Source: Gemmatimonadales bacterium (GTDB lineage: Bacteria; Gemmatimonadota; Gemmatimonadetes; Gemmatimonadales; GWC2-71-9). Taken from it: a stretch of DNA of 64,000 bases. The notes beneath the pieces are model-generated. The model searched no databases. It saw nothing but the letters and a program-made list of their open reading frames with translations, and had not been told where the DNA came from. The stretch's first letter is position 1, and every line of letters begins with the position of its first letter. The translations under genes were made by a program, and so were the position numbers. The DNA is taken from assembly GCA_025927545.1 (NCBI GenBank), contig JAICLE010000004.1, positions 20,979 to 84,978 of the forward strand, written 5' to 3'. Below are positions 27,901 through 38,572 of the stretch, in pieces.

Positions 27901-28868
27901 GCACCGCCGCGGTGCTCGGCACCGTCGCCACCGGCGTGGTCGGCATCGACCCGGCGGGCCGGGTGCTGATCGCCAATCGTCAGGCCGTAGATCTCCTCGG
28001 CGCCGAGCTCGAGGAGGGCGCCCCGTTCTTCGATCGGCTCGATCCCGAGTGGGAACCGTTCGCCGTGGCGGTGCGGCGGTTCCTGGACGAGCCCTCGGCG
28101 GAGGCCGCGGCCGAGCTCGAGACCGGCGGCCGCCGGATCTCCTTCCAGCTCGCATCGCTCGGTCCCGACGTGCAGGGCGTTGTCATCGCGCTCAACGACG
28201 TGACCGACGTGTCACGTGCCGAGCGGGTGCTCGCGTGGGGCGAGATGGCCCGTCAGGTAGCCCACGAGATCAAGAACCCGCTCACCCCCATGCGGCTCGG
28301 GATGCAGCACCTGCAGCGGGTCTATCGGGATCAGCGCACGGATTTCGACGCGGTGCTCGAGGAGACCGCCGCGCGCGTGTTGGGGGAGATCGAGCGGTTG
28401 GACACCATCGCGCGCGCCTTCAGCCGGTTCGCTGCTCCGGCCGGCGACCTTCAGCCGCTCCGCCGGATCGACCTCGCCCCGGCCGTAGGCGAGGTGGTGC
28501 AGCTCTACCGGCTGGCCGAGGAGAGTTGTGACGTGCGGCTCATCAGCCGCCCGGGGGCGTACGGCGCGGCACGGCCCGACGAAGTGAAGGAGGTGGTGGT
28601 GAACCTGCTGGAGAATGCGCGGAACGCCGGGGCCCGCGTGGTGGAGGTAACGGTCGCGCCGAACCGCATCACCGTGGCCGACGACGGCTCGGGGATTCCG
28701 GCGGACCTCCTCCCGCGCATCTTCGAGCCGCGCTTCTCGACCACCACGAGCGGGTCGGGGCTGGGGCTGGCGATCGTGCGACGGCTGGTGGAGGGATGGG
28801 GCGGAAGTGTCGAGGTCGAGAGCGAAGTCGGCCGCGGCACCACCGTCGTGGTGGCCCTGCCGGCCTAG
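24912..28868 (+). CDS. Large multi-TM NtrY-like sensor histidine kinase (HAMP-PAS-HisKA-HATPase); exact start uncertain
   Basis: Many N-terminal TM segments; SRALSRPVAELRRSALALGRG (HAMP); EMARQVAHEIKNPLTPMRLG (H-box); VVNLLENARNAGA, DDGSGIP, GSGLGLAIVRRLVEGWGG. Confidence 0.92.
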   Translation: MVVMALVAASAEWLRRPAWGWVVAVALALAAVLPLLRPLSGRWRGALAGALAGLLVAMVVSEWRLSAIEHHWPDQRARRVEAASHRLSGDLHAAFRRAERLAQAAASTGDTDREAAFAVLDRLIPRGGPEMSVVILDAHGLPWAWAGRHRLPPSALSDSIGSRATGYYVELEARRHTGDGRLAVAGVLIWAHPAVPDGGRSLAELFRRRTEVGLTVYPPGAAPDSADVFDYEEPTTAGPRLLFSVRPVPPEQGAAKELAYRRGSLAVTWLLLAVLGLALGAERRPAERVALLAALVWLAVRAPVGQALGLQPLFSPATFFRPLLGPLSGSAGVLALASTLLTIGGVWLWRLQLPRRWPGIALGGALLLTSPYLISSLGRGITPPADGVSIGLWLSWQLALMVAAAALIVPTAALFRGTARDRRRWGHIALGVGIALAASVIGVAVWSPRGGWPGWYTFLWTPALLLVTLPAPRWATITGIALVAGSASALVTWGAELAGRIQVAQRDVARLGNEPDPLAVPLLERFGEAVRRSPPPATASEMYALWRGSALGTQQYPTSLALWSPRGALLDELALDSLDLPPSLLSSMVQRLGPADTLQLVQTLRVPGIHYVLVVRVSPEEVMTAAIGPRSELVLPGRVGRLLDPGSPQSPLYRLTLSPPADPSAAVPVPRWRREGWSVRNEYPLELPGGRRTVHVAIDLRGPLPLFVRAVLVVLLDAAVLALLWFVAELIAGARLRRPRWRSLIRSFRIRLAVTLGAFFLVPAIGFTAWSFARLAQEVQRSRDLLITQTLRDAVLTAGELVRGGSPAPDERLRELSRRIDADLALYLGGRLAGTSTQVLEDLGVMPQLMDPEAYTALALGGDLEITRDGSIPALAERVGYRVLQPGSPTDISVLATPQLADDSSLAVRQLDLALVLLLTTLIGVAAAVVGAQRASRALSRPVAELRRSALALGRGQPMPAHAGSPPLEFEPVFGAFERMAADIRSSQHALEEARRRTAAVLGTVATGVVGIDPAGRVLIANRQAVDLLGAELEEGAPFFDRLDPEWEPFAVAVRRFLDEPSAEAAAELETGGRRISFQLASLGPDVQGVVIALNDVTDVSRAERVLAWGEMARQVAHEIKNPLTPMRLGMQHLQRVYRDQRTDFDAVLEETAARVLGEIERLDTIARAFSRFAAPAGDLQPLRRIDLAPAVGEVVQLYRLAEESCDVRLISRPGAYGAARPDEVKEVVVNLLENARNAGARVVEVTVAPNRITVADDGSGIPADLLPRIFEPRFSTTTSGSGLGLAIVRRLVEGWGGSVEVESEVGRGTTVVVALPA

Positions 28869-28875
28869 CGGGCCG

Positions 28876-30453
28876 TTACCTGATGCGGCCCGAGAGCTGG
28901 ACCTTCATGGCGGCGGTGAGTGCCTCATCCTGGGTGCGAACGCCCCGGAGAACCTGGAGCGCAGCCTGAAGCTGGCGGTCGGTCCGGGCCTTCCGACGGA
29001 GCAGCGAGTCGCTGCCGAAGAATGCCCGCGCCAGCTCGTCACCGAGTTGGGCCGCGACGAAGTCGCCGGCCGCATCATAGGTGTTCCGGTCGATATGGAC
29101 GCCCGCCTCTTCCATCCGCGCGAACAGAGTGTCGCGCCGTTCCGGCGTCAGCGCCGGGGCCTTGGGCGGCTCGACCTGCTCGGCGCGGAGCTCGGCGGCG
29201 TACCCGGCGAGCACGTCGCGGAAGCGGTTCATATCGGGCCCGAGCCGCGCGGCCAGGAGACGTTCCCCGTCCGAGCGGCTGGTGGCGCGCACGAGCAGGT
29301 CGGGGAGGATGCCGCTGGCGTCGGGGACGACCCGGCCACGCGAGCTGTAGAATACCCGTGGCCGGGTGGACGGAATCCGGTTGCCGGGTCCGCCGGCGCT
29401 GTCCGGCCGCGGCCGCTGGACCGAGCGTCCGCTCGGCGTGTACCACCGGGCGGTGGTCAGCTTGATGGCCACCTCATCGCCGATCGGATACGTCGTCTGG
29501 AGCACGCCTTTGCCGTAGGTCGGCGAGCCGACGATGACCGCGCGGTCGTGGTCCTGCAACGCTCCGGCGATCAGCTCGGCCGAGCTGGCCGTGCCGCGGT
29601 TCACGAGCACCGCCAGGCGCAGATCGTCCCAGCCCCCCGGAGTGTGGGCCAGGTAGGTCTTCCGTGCGCGCGACGACCGGCCGATCGAGGTCGCCACGGT
29701 GTCGCCGGGCTGGAGGAAGAGTCCCGCTGCGGCCACACCCTCGCGGATCAGACCGCCGGGATCGGACCGGAGATCGAGCACGAGAGAGGTCATGCCCTCG
29801 CTCACGAGTGTATCCACCGCGGCTCGGAGCTCGTCGGCGGCACCTTGGCTCATCCGGCGGAGGATGATGTAGCCCACCTTGTCGGTCAGCATGACCCCGC
29901 GCGACGCGGCCGGGATGTGGACCTCGGTGCGGGTGAGTTGGCGGACGACAGGCTGTGCCGCCCCCCGTGGGCGGATGACCAGCGTCACGGTCGGCGTCGT
30001 CCCCTGCCGGAGCACCTCGTCCACCCGCTCGGGCGACCAGCCGGTCGTGTTCCGGCCGTCGATGCTGAGCACCTCGTCGCCCGGCGCGATGACGCTCCCG
30101 CCCGCGCGGCCCTCCCAGCCCGACTCCGACGGGCCGCGCTCGAGGTCGATTTCCGTCCCGGCCATCTGGCGCTGGTACTCGCGGTATGCGTCCCTGATCA
30201 GCAGCTCGGCGTAGGGATCGTGCAGCGAGCCGACCAGGGCGCCCGCCGCGCGCTGGTAGAGGTCGCCTTCGCCGAGCGAATCGATGTAGTGCTGATGGAT
30301 GGCGCCGACCACGCCTTCGAACAGCCGGGCCTGCTCGTAGATGCCGCCTTCGGCGGCCGGCCGGGGCCGGAGCAGCCAGCCACCACTCAGGAACGTGACA
30401 ACCAGAATCGAGGCGAGCGCGGCCCACCGGGCCCGGGGGACGGATCGCATCAT
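28876..30453 (-). CDS. S41 family (carboxy-terminal processing) peptidase with shortened PDZ region
   Basis: VVTFLSGGWLL...YEQARLFEGVVGAIHQHYIDS; catalytic NRGTASSAELIAGALQDHDRAVIVGSPTYGKGVLQT. Confidence 0.9.
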   Translation of the reverse strand: MMRSVPRARWAALASILVVTFLSGGWLLRPRPAAEGGIYEQARLFEGVVGAIHQHYIDSLGEGDLYQRAAGALVGSLHDPYAELLIRDAYREYQRQMAGTEIDLERGPSESGWEGRAGGSVIAPGDEVLSIDGRNTTGWSPERVDEVLRQGTTPTVTLVIRPRGAAQPVVRQLTRTEVHIPAASRGVMLTDKVGYIILRRMSQGAADELRAAVDTLVSEGMTSLVLDLRSDPGGLIREGVAAAGLFLQPGDTVATSIGRSSRARKTYLAHTPGGWDDLRLAVLVNRGTASSAELIAGALQDHDRAVIVGSPTYGKGVLQTTYPIGDEVAIKLTTARWYTPSGRSVQRPRPDSAGGPGNRIPSTRPRVFYSSRGRVVPDASGILPDLLVRATSRSDGERLLAARLGPDMNRFRDVLAGYAAELRAEQVEPPKAPALTPERRDTLFARMEEAGVHIDRNTYDAAGDFVAAQLGDELARAFFGSDSLLRRKARTDRQLQAALQVLRGVRTQDEALTAAMKVQLSGRIR

Positions 30454-30476
30454 CGTCGCCGGCTCCCGCAGGCCGC

Positions 30477-30932
30477 TCAGCGGCCCTGAGGATTGGTGGG
30501 GTCCACCCGCATCGTCGAATCCCGCCAGACGTCGACGGAGGCCAGGTGGCACGCGTCGACGAACTGCCTCGTGGGATGCGACCCGCGCTGCAGCAGCGCG
30601 TGGAGCATCTCGTGCCGCACCAGCCACTCCTCACCCAGGGCGTTGGCCGGGAGGTAGATCCGGTTGCCCTGCCGCACCCACCAGCCATGGGCCACCGTGC
30701 CGTTCAGTCCGATGGCGCCGTTCGGCGCGTCCACCGCGTAGAAGGTGACCTCGCTCATGTCGGCCTTGCGCCCGGAGCATGCCTCGGTCTTGCGCCACCA
30801 GTCGCTGTAGAGCTCGAGCGTCGGCACCTCCCAGGCACGCTCGACCGGCGCCAACGGGGCGCCGGCCGCCCGCGGCACGGCACACCCCATGGTCGAGGAG
30901 AGCAGCATCATTCCCGCGATGAACCGGCGCAT
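30477..30932 (-). CDS. Hypothetical lipoprotein with HExxH motif (zincin-like)
   Basis: MRRFIAGMMLLSSTMGCAVPR lipobox; EEWLVRHEMLHALLQRGSHP contains HEMLH. Confidence 0.6.
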   Translation of the reverse strand: MRRFIAGMMLLSSTMGCAVPRAAGAPLAPVERAWEVPTLELYSDWWRKTEACSGRKADMSEVTFYAVDAPNGAIGLNGTVAHGWWVRQGNRIYLPANALGEEWLVRHEMLHALLQRGSHPTRQFVDACHLASVDVWRDSTMRVDPTNPQGR

Positions 30933-31042
30933 CCAGCAGCTCCTGTGGTGAACGCGTGTCGGGGGACCGGACGGCGGGCGCGGGGTCCGCGCGCCGTCGG
31001 GGTGGTACGGTAACGTCTGAGGAACCTCACCAGGTGCCCCGC

Positions 31043-32581
31043 ATGCTTGCCCGCGTCTGCTCTGCCGCTGTCCTCGGTATCGACGCCTATCCGGTGGACG
31101 TCGAGGTGGACATCACCAATGGCCTGCCCTCGTTCGCCACGGTGGGCCTGCCGCACGGCGCGGTGCGGGAAGGCCGCGAGCGCGTCGGGGCCGCGCTGGC
31201 CAATGCCGGGTTCCAACTTCCGCTCAAGCGAATCACCGTGAACCTGGCCCCCGCCGACATCCGCAAGGACGGCTCCGGACTCGATCTCCCCATCGCCGTC
31301 GGAATCCTGGCCGCGAGCGGCCAGCTTCCCGATGGCGGTCTCCGCGGCCTCATGGTGGCGGGCGAGGTGGGCCTCGAGGGCGATCTCCGCCCGGTCCGCG
31401 GGGCCCTTCCCATGGCGCTCGCCGCGCGTGCCGCCGGTTGCCGTGGGCTGCTGCTCCCGCAGGACAACCTGTCCGAAGCGGCGGTGGTGGAAGGGCTCGA
31501 GGTGCGGGGCGCCCGGACCCTGGTCGAGGTCTGCGCCTACCTGGCCGGCGATCTCGAGCTGGCGCCGGGCCGAGTCGATCTTCCGGCCCTCATGGCGGAG
31601 CGCCACCGGGACGACTGCGACTTCTCCGACGTCCGGGGCCAACCCGCCGCCAAGCGCGCGCTCGAGGTGGCCGCGGCCGGGGCGCACAACCTTTTGCTCA
31701 TCGGGCCACCCGGGGCGGGGAAGACCATGCTCGCCCGTCGGCTTCCGACCATCCTGCCATCCATGACCCTCGACGAGGCCCTCGAGACCACCAAGATCCA
31801 CAGCGTTGCCGGGGTGCTGGAGGGTGGCCGGGCCCTTTGCGTCCTGCGGCCGTTCCGCGCACCTCACCATACCGTCAGCGATGCGGGACTCATCGGAGGC
31901 GGGTCGGTGCCGCGCCCCGGAGAGGTCAGTCTGGCCCACGGAGGCGTGCTGTTCCTGGACGAGCTGCCCGAATTCCGACGTAACGTGCTCGAGGTGCTGC
32001 GCCAACCACTGGAAGACGGCGTGGTGACCCTCAGCCGGGCCGCCGTGAGCCTCACGTTCCCTGCACGTTTCATGCTCGCGGCCGCCATGAACCCCTGTCC
32101 CTGCGGCTACTTCGGCGACCCGGTCCACTCCTGTCGCTGTGCGGAGCTGGACGTCGAGCGATACCGCGCGCGGGTGTCCGGCCCGCTGCTGGACCGGATC
32201 GACATCCATCTCGAGGTCCCCACGGTTCCCTACCGGGATCTCGTAGGTCCCGGCGCGGAGGAGGCGAGCGCCACGGTGCGCCAGCGGGTCGAGCTCGCGC
32301 GCATACGTCAGCGCGAGCGATTCCGGGATCGGCGCGGGCTGCACGCCAACGCCCACATGAGCGCCCGGGACCTGCGCCGCTATTGCCCACTGTCGGAGCC
32401 CGTCCAGCGTCTGCTGCGCGACGCGGTCGGGCGGCTGGGACTCTCGGCCCGGGCCTACCACCGCGTGATCAAGATCGCGCGCACCATTGCCGATTTGGCG
32501 GGCGCCGATGAGCTCTCCCCGTCCCACGTGAGTGAGGCAATTCAATATCGCAGTCTGGATCGGCGGAGGGCGGCGGCGTAA
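31043..32581 (+). CDS. comM: YifB/ComM family Mg chelatase-like AAA ATPase
   Basis: MLARVCSAAVLGIDAYPVDVEVDITNGLPSFATVGLPHGAVREGRERV; GPPGAGKTMLARRLPTILP; PCPCGYFGDP. Confidence 0.95.
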   Translation: MLARVCSAAVLGIDAYPVDVEVDITNGLPSFATVGLPHGAVREGRERVGAALANAGFQLPLKRITVNLAPADIRKDGSGLDLPIAVGILAASGQLPDGGLRGLMVAGEVGLEGDLRPVRGALPMALAARAAGCRGLLLPQDNLSEAAVVEGLEVRGARTLVEVCAYLAGDLELAPGRVDLPALMAERHRDDCDFSDVRGQPAAKRALEVAAAGAHNLLLIGPPGAGKTMLARRLPTILPSMTLDEALETTKIHSVAGVLEGGRALCVLRPFRAPHHTVSDAGLIGGGSVPRPGEVSLAHGGVLFLDELPEFRRNVLEVLRQPLEDGVVTLSRAAVSLTFPARFMLAAAMNPCPCGYFGDPVHSCRCAELDVERYRARVSGPLLDRIDIHLEVPTVPYRDLVGPGAEEASATVRQRVELARIRQRERFRDRRGLHANAHMSARDLRRYCPLSEPVQRLLRDAVGRLGLSARAYHRVIKIARTIADLAGADELSPSHVSEAIQYRSLDRRRAAA

Positions 32582-32646
32582 GTGCGTCGGCCCTGTGTGG
32601 AAAGATAACAAGGGCTGCCGCCGTGGGCACCCGACCCCGCCTGGTA

Positions 32647-34115
32647 TCAGGCGGGCAGCGGTCCCACCAGGAAGTCGAGCACGTCATCGGCGGTGTAGGC
32701 CGCGCGCCCGGCCAGGAAGCCGCCGATTTCCATCAGGTCGTCGCCGCTCGTGAGCAGCGGCGGCTCCCGCCGCGCATCCGCGCGGACCTGCGCATGGCCC
32801 GCGTTGGCCATGAGTGCGTTACACAGGCAGCGTCGACCAACCGTGTCCTCCGCTCGCCCACCCTTGTCCACGTAGGCGGCCACCGGCGCCGCGGGGCAGC
32901 GATAGCCAACGCGCCGGTCGGCACGGGCGTACGGCACGCGCAAGTATCCCAGGTCGCACACGCGCTCACGCTGCTCGCCGTCGACGACCGGATCGCCCGG
33001 CCAGCGCACCGTCTTGAATGGATCCCCGGTCGGCGAGGCGAGCGGGTCGGTGAACACGTCCACCGCGCCCTCCGCCGCCGCCGTGAGTACGGAAACCTTG
33101 TAGTCGGAGGCAAGGCGCGACTCGGCGCATCGGCGAACAGCGTGCCCACCTGGATCCCGGCCGCCCCAGCCGCCTGAGCCGTGCGCAGGGCCTCCGGCGA
33201 TCCGGTGCCGCCTGCCAGCCAGAAGGGCAAGCCGAGCTCGCGCACTTTGGCCAGATCCACCTCGTCGCGCTCGCCGTACACCGGCTCGCCCCGATCGTTG
33301 AGCTGCAAGGCTCCGCGCGGCGGGGCGTTGTGGCCTCCCGCCTTCCAGCCCTCGACTACGAACCCGTCGATGCCGCTGCCGGCCTTGCGAGCCAACATGG
33401 CAGCGAGCGAGTTGCTGGCGATAATCGGCAGGACGCGGGGACGACTGAGCGGCGGCGGCGTTGCTCGCCAGTGGTCGCGCGGGTCGAGCAGGATCCTCGC
33501 GTCCATGCCTTTTTGCGCGCCCTCTATTTCGAGTCGGATCGTTGCCGGCTCCTGCGCCGCGAACGCGTCGAGCACGGCGGGTATCTCGCGCGGGATGCCC
33601 GCCCCCATGAGCACGTAGTCCACCCCGGCGAGCATCGCACCGTATAGCGCGGCGAGGTTGGGAAGCTGGAGCTTGGTGAGCAGGTTGAGTCCCGCCAGGC
33701 CGCCGTGACCCTCCTTTGCGAGCCACACCTCGGCGAAGCTGGCGAGCATGGTGAGCTGCTCGCGGCTGCGGTTGGCGCCCTTGCGGTACATCGGCAGCAT
33801 GCGGTACGGCGCGCCGGCGGCGCCGCCGGCCACGCGGAAATAGCGGCGGAGGGCGCTCGCGGCGGCTTCGGGAAAGGGAAAGTGCGTGATGACGCGCCGC
33901 AGATGCCCGCCCGGGTCGCCGTCCTGGAGCCGGCGCACGAAGAGCGAGTCGATCGCAGTGCCGAACACCACGCCGAGCTGCCCGCGGAGCGAGACGGCGC
34001 GAGCGAGGCGCCAGCCCGAGATGCCGATGCCCATGCCGCCCTGGATAACGGCGGGGAGCGCGATGGCGGTCACTGAGCGGAAGCGCGGCCGAAGACGGGA
34101 TGAAATCTCCTTCAC
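32647..34115 (-). pseudogene. Nitronate monooxygenase (2-nitropropane dioxygenase) family gene interrupted by an apparent frameshift near 33121-33132
   Basis: Frame 1: PAVIQGGMGIGISGWRLARAVSLRGQLGVVFGTAID...GGTGSPEALRTAQAAGAAGIQVGTLFADA; homology continues in a second frame: ESRLASDYKVSVLTAAAEGAVDVFTDPLASPTGDPFK... Confidence 0.8.
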
Positions 34116-34128
34116 GCCCTCCCGGCGC

Positions 34129-34566
34129 CTACTCCTCCTGGCGCGGCGGCTTGCGGTCGCGCTTGAGGGCGGCGCGCCGCCGCTTCTCCTCGAGTCGCCC
34201 GGCCTTCGCCGCGCGCGACGGCCGCGTACGCTTGCGTGCCTTGGGCACCACGAGCGCCGCGGCCACCATCTGCCGCAGCCGCTCCGTGGCCTCCTCGCGG
34301 TTCCGCAACTGGCTGCGCGAGCCGCCGGCCACGACCCGGAGGCGCCCACTGCCATCGAGCCGAGTCGCCAGCCGATCGAGCAGCCGGCGCCGCTGCTCGT
34401 CGCTCAGCGTGGGCGAGTTCGCCACGTCCCACCACAGCTCGACCCGGGTCGAGGAGGTGTTCACGTGCTGGCCCCCCGGCCCGCCAGACCGCGAGGCCCG
34501 GAACTCGAGCTCGGCCAGCGGAAGGCGCAAGTCGGACGCGACCTCGAGAGACGCGGTCTCCGGCAT
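34129..34566 (-). CDS. arfB: Alternative ribosome-rescue factor ArfB (peptidyl-tRNA hydrolase, class I RF-like)
   Basis: ELEFRASRSGGPGGQHVNTSSTRVELWWDV (GGQ motif) and basic C-terminal tail. Confidence 0.93.
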   Translation of the reverse strand: MPETASLEVASDLRLPLAELEFRASRSGGPGGQHVNTSSTRVELWWDVANSPTLSDEQRRRLLDRLATRLDGSGRLRVVAGGSRSQLRNREEATERLRQMVAAALVVPKARKRTRPSRAAKAGRLEEKRRRAALKRDRKPPRQEE

Positions 34567-34625
34567 CCCGCAACATAGCCGAGGCGGCCTCTCACTTGGT
34601 ACGGTATCACATTACGTTACTGGCC

Positions 34626-35435
34626 ATGGCTCCGCTCGATCTCCTGCGCGCGCACCTGCTTGGCTACGGACGGGTGCTCCTCGGCTATTCCGGCGGGGTG
34701 GACTCCGCGCTGCTCGCCGTCGCTGGTCAGCAGGCGCTCGGCCCCGAGCGCTTCCTGGCCGTGATCGGCCGGAGCGCATCCTATCCCGAGGTGCAGTGGC
34801 GGGCCGCGGTGGACCTCGCGCGACGCTTCGACGTGCCGCTGCTCGAGGTGGACACCCGCGAGCTCGCCGACCCGCGCTATCTCGAGAATTCCACGGAGCG
34901 TTGCTACTTCTGCAAGTCCGAGCTGTGGACCCGGCTGGGCCACGTGGCGCAGACCCGCGGATTCGACACGATCATCGACGGCACCAACGCCGACGACCTC
35001 GGTGAGCACCGGCCGGGGCACCGGGCTGCGGGCGAACGGCTGGTGCGCTCGCCCTTCGCGGAGCTCGGCTGGCGCAAGGCGGCGGTGCGCGAGGCGTCGC
35101 GCGCACTCGGCCTTCCCACGTGGGACGCGCCGGCCGCCCCCTGCCTCTCGAGCCGGGTGCGGTACGGGCTCGAGATCACCCCGGAGCGTCTGCGCCAAGT
35201 GGAAGACGCGGAGTCGTACCTTCGCGGCCTCGGCATCTCCGGCGATCTCCGGGTGCGCCATCTGGGTGACCGGGCGCGCATCGAGGTTGCGCCCGGCCAG
35301 TTCCCCGTCGTGCGGTCGGAGTGGGACGCGCTCGAGGCGCACTTCGCCGGGCTGGGGTTCGCGGCGGTCGAGCTCGATCCCGCGGGCTACCGGCGGGGTG
35401 GGCTGCTCGCGCTGACCGCGCCATCCGCGGACTGA
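34626..35435 (+). CDS. larE: ATP-dependent sacrificial sulfur transferase LarE
   Basis: VLLGYSGGVDSALLAVAG...ENSTERCYFCKSELWTRL...DGTNADDLGEHRPGHRAAGE...APCLSSRVRYG. Confidence 0.95.
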   Translation: MAPLDLLRAHLLGYGRVLLGYSGGVDSALLAVAGQQALGPERFLAVIGRSASYPEVQWRAAVDLARRFDVPLLEVDTRELADPRYLENSTERCYFCKSELWTRLGHVAQTRGFDTIIDGTNADDLGEHRPGHRAAGERLVRSPFAELGWRKAAVREASRALGLPTWDAPAAPCLSSRVRYGLEITPERLRQVEDAESYLRGLGISGDLRVRHLGDRARIEVAPGQFPVVRSEWDALEAHFAGLGFAAVELDPAGYRRGGLLALTAPSAD

Positions 35436-35989
35436 TGCGGCTGTTCGCCGGCATCCCGATCGTCGACGAGGCGCGGCGGGAGATCGTCGCGTTGCTCGCC
35501 CACCTGCGCGAGCGCGACTGGCCGGTGCGCTGGGTGCGGGAGGAGGGGCTCCATCTCACGCTCAAGTTCTTCGGCGAGGTCGCGCCGGAACGGCTCGAGG
35601 TAATCGAGGAGGCTGTCCGCTTCGCCGCCCAGGGCACCGGCGCGCTCGCGCTCGGGCTCGACCAGCTCGGCGCGTTTCCGAGCGCGGCCCGCCCCCGCGT
35701 GCTCTGGCTCGGCATCGCCGGCCCCTCGGCGCTCGAGCTGCTGCAGGACCGGCTCGAGCGCGGCGGCGAGGCCATCGGCTTTCCTCCCGAGGGGACGCCA
35801 TTCCAGCCCCACGTGACGCTCGGCCGGGTGCGCGAGGGACATCGGCTGCCGCCCCGTGCGCTCGATGACTTCGAGGAGCAGTACGCGCGGGTGCCGTTCG
35901 TGGGCACCCGGCTGGTACTGTATGAAAGCGTGCTGACCACCGGCGGGCCGCGATACGATTCCCGACTTACGCTGGAGCTCACCGCGTGA
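35435..35989 (+). CDS. thpR: RNA 2',3'-cyclic phosphodiesterase (ThpR/LigT)
   Basis: MRLFAGIPI...LHLTLKFFGEV and FQPHVTLGRVR (two HxTx motifs); TGATG overlap with larE. Confidence 0.92.
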   Translation: MRLFAGIPIVDEARREIVALLAHLRERDWPVRWVREEGLHLTLKFFGEVAPERLEVIEEAVRFAAQGTGALALGLDQLGAFPSAARPRVLWLGIAGPSALELLQDRLERGGEAIGFPPEGTPFQPHVTLGRVREGHRLPPRALDDFEEQYARVPFVGTRLVLYESVLTTGGPRYDSRLTLELTA

Positions 35990-36650
35990 TCGGCTGCCTG
36001 ACCGCCCCGTTCCGCGCGCTCGGGTGCCTCGTGCTCCTGGCGCTCCTCGTCGGCGCCTGGCTCTATCGCGACCGCGTCGTGAGTGAGGCGCACCGGCTGC
36101 TCGACCGCGTCGAGTCGCCGGCCGCCCCTGCTGCCGGAGCGCCCGCGCAACCCGCGGGGCGGCCGGGTACGCGGGCCCTGGCGTCGGCACGCGCCAAGAT
36201 CGACTCGCTCAACGGCTCGCGCGCGGATTCGGTGGTGCTCACGCCATCGGAAGTGGCCTCACTCCTGGGCAGCGCGCTTGCGCCCACGGTGCGGCAGGAG
36301 CTGGATTCACTGCGGGTCGAGCTGCTGGACAACGAGGTGCTGGTGCACGCCCGACTCCGCACGGCGAAGCTGCCGAAGGATGCGCTCGGCCCGCTCGCGC
36401 TGGCGCTCCGACCCACCGAGCCGGTCGAGGTCGGCGGCCCCTTGCGCGTCACCGCGCCGGGCCGCGGCGAGTGGGCGGTGCGGTCGTTCCGGATTCGCGA
36501 CTTTCCGGTGCCGGCGCCCGCGGTGTCCCACCTGGTGTCGCGGGCGCTCGGCGAGCCCGGGCGGGAAACCGTACCGCTCGAGCTGCCCCCTGGGATCCGC
36601 GCGATCGCGATCCATCCCGGCCGCGCCACGCTTCTCGGAGCAGCCCGACC

Positions 36651-36654
<4 letters not shown>
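35986..36654 (+). CDS. Hypothetical membrane-anchored protein
   Basis: MIGCLTAPFRALGCLVLLALLVGAWLY TM; start and stop overlap both neighbours (likely operon). Confidence 0.65.
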
Positions 36655-38014
<1,360 letters not shown>

Positions 38015-38018
<4 letters not shown>

Positions 38019-38518
38019 CCGAGCAGCCGAGGGACTGGGACCGCGAGCTGGCCGATGTCGACCGGGCTATCGCCAAGCAGGGGAGCGCCGGCCCCGGGGG
38101 CGCGCTCCCGGCGGGGCCGGCGCCGGCAACGAGAGTGCCGATCGTCCCGAGTGCGCACCCGGTCCGCAAACGATCGGTCGCGCTCACCTGGTTCTGGGTC
38201 GCGCTGGCCGTGGCGCTCGGCGTGGCCCTCGCGGTCTGGCCGTATCAGCGGGGTTGCGGACTGCAGCTCAGCTTCTTCCTCGGCGCGGCGGCCGTCACCG
38301 CCATCATCGCGCGTCTCGGGGCGCTCGCGAGCTGGTCACACCGCCGGGGGTTCGCCCACGTACTGTCGCTGCTCGTGATCCTGTGGGTCGGATTCGTCGC
38401 GCTGCGCGAGGTGCTGCCGCGGGTGGGGTACGCCAAAGTGAGCCGGAACTGGATGTGCGAAGCGGCGCCCACGGTGGCCGCCCCCGCCGCGCCGGCACCG
38501 GCGCCGGCAGCGCAGTAG
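38015..38518 (+). CDS. Hypothetical membrane protein
   Basis: Hydrophobic segments SVALTWFWVALAVALGVALAVW, FFLGAAAVTAIIARLGALASW, VLSLLVILWVGFVAL. Confidence 0.6.
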
Positions 38519-38572
38519 CCCGACGGCGGACCCGCGGACGCGCGTCACCCTTTCTTCTCAACCTGGGATCGT

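Noticed and set aside
28807-30489. 560-aa plus-strand ORF antisense to the S41 peptidase
   Set aside because: Shadow ORF; no domain-like motifs
30908-32611. 567-aa minus-strand ORF antisense to comM
   Set aside because: Shadow ORF opposite a clear YifB/ComM protein
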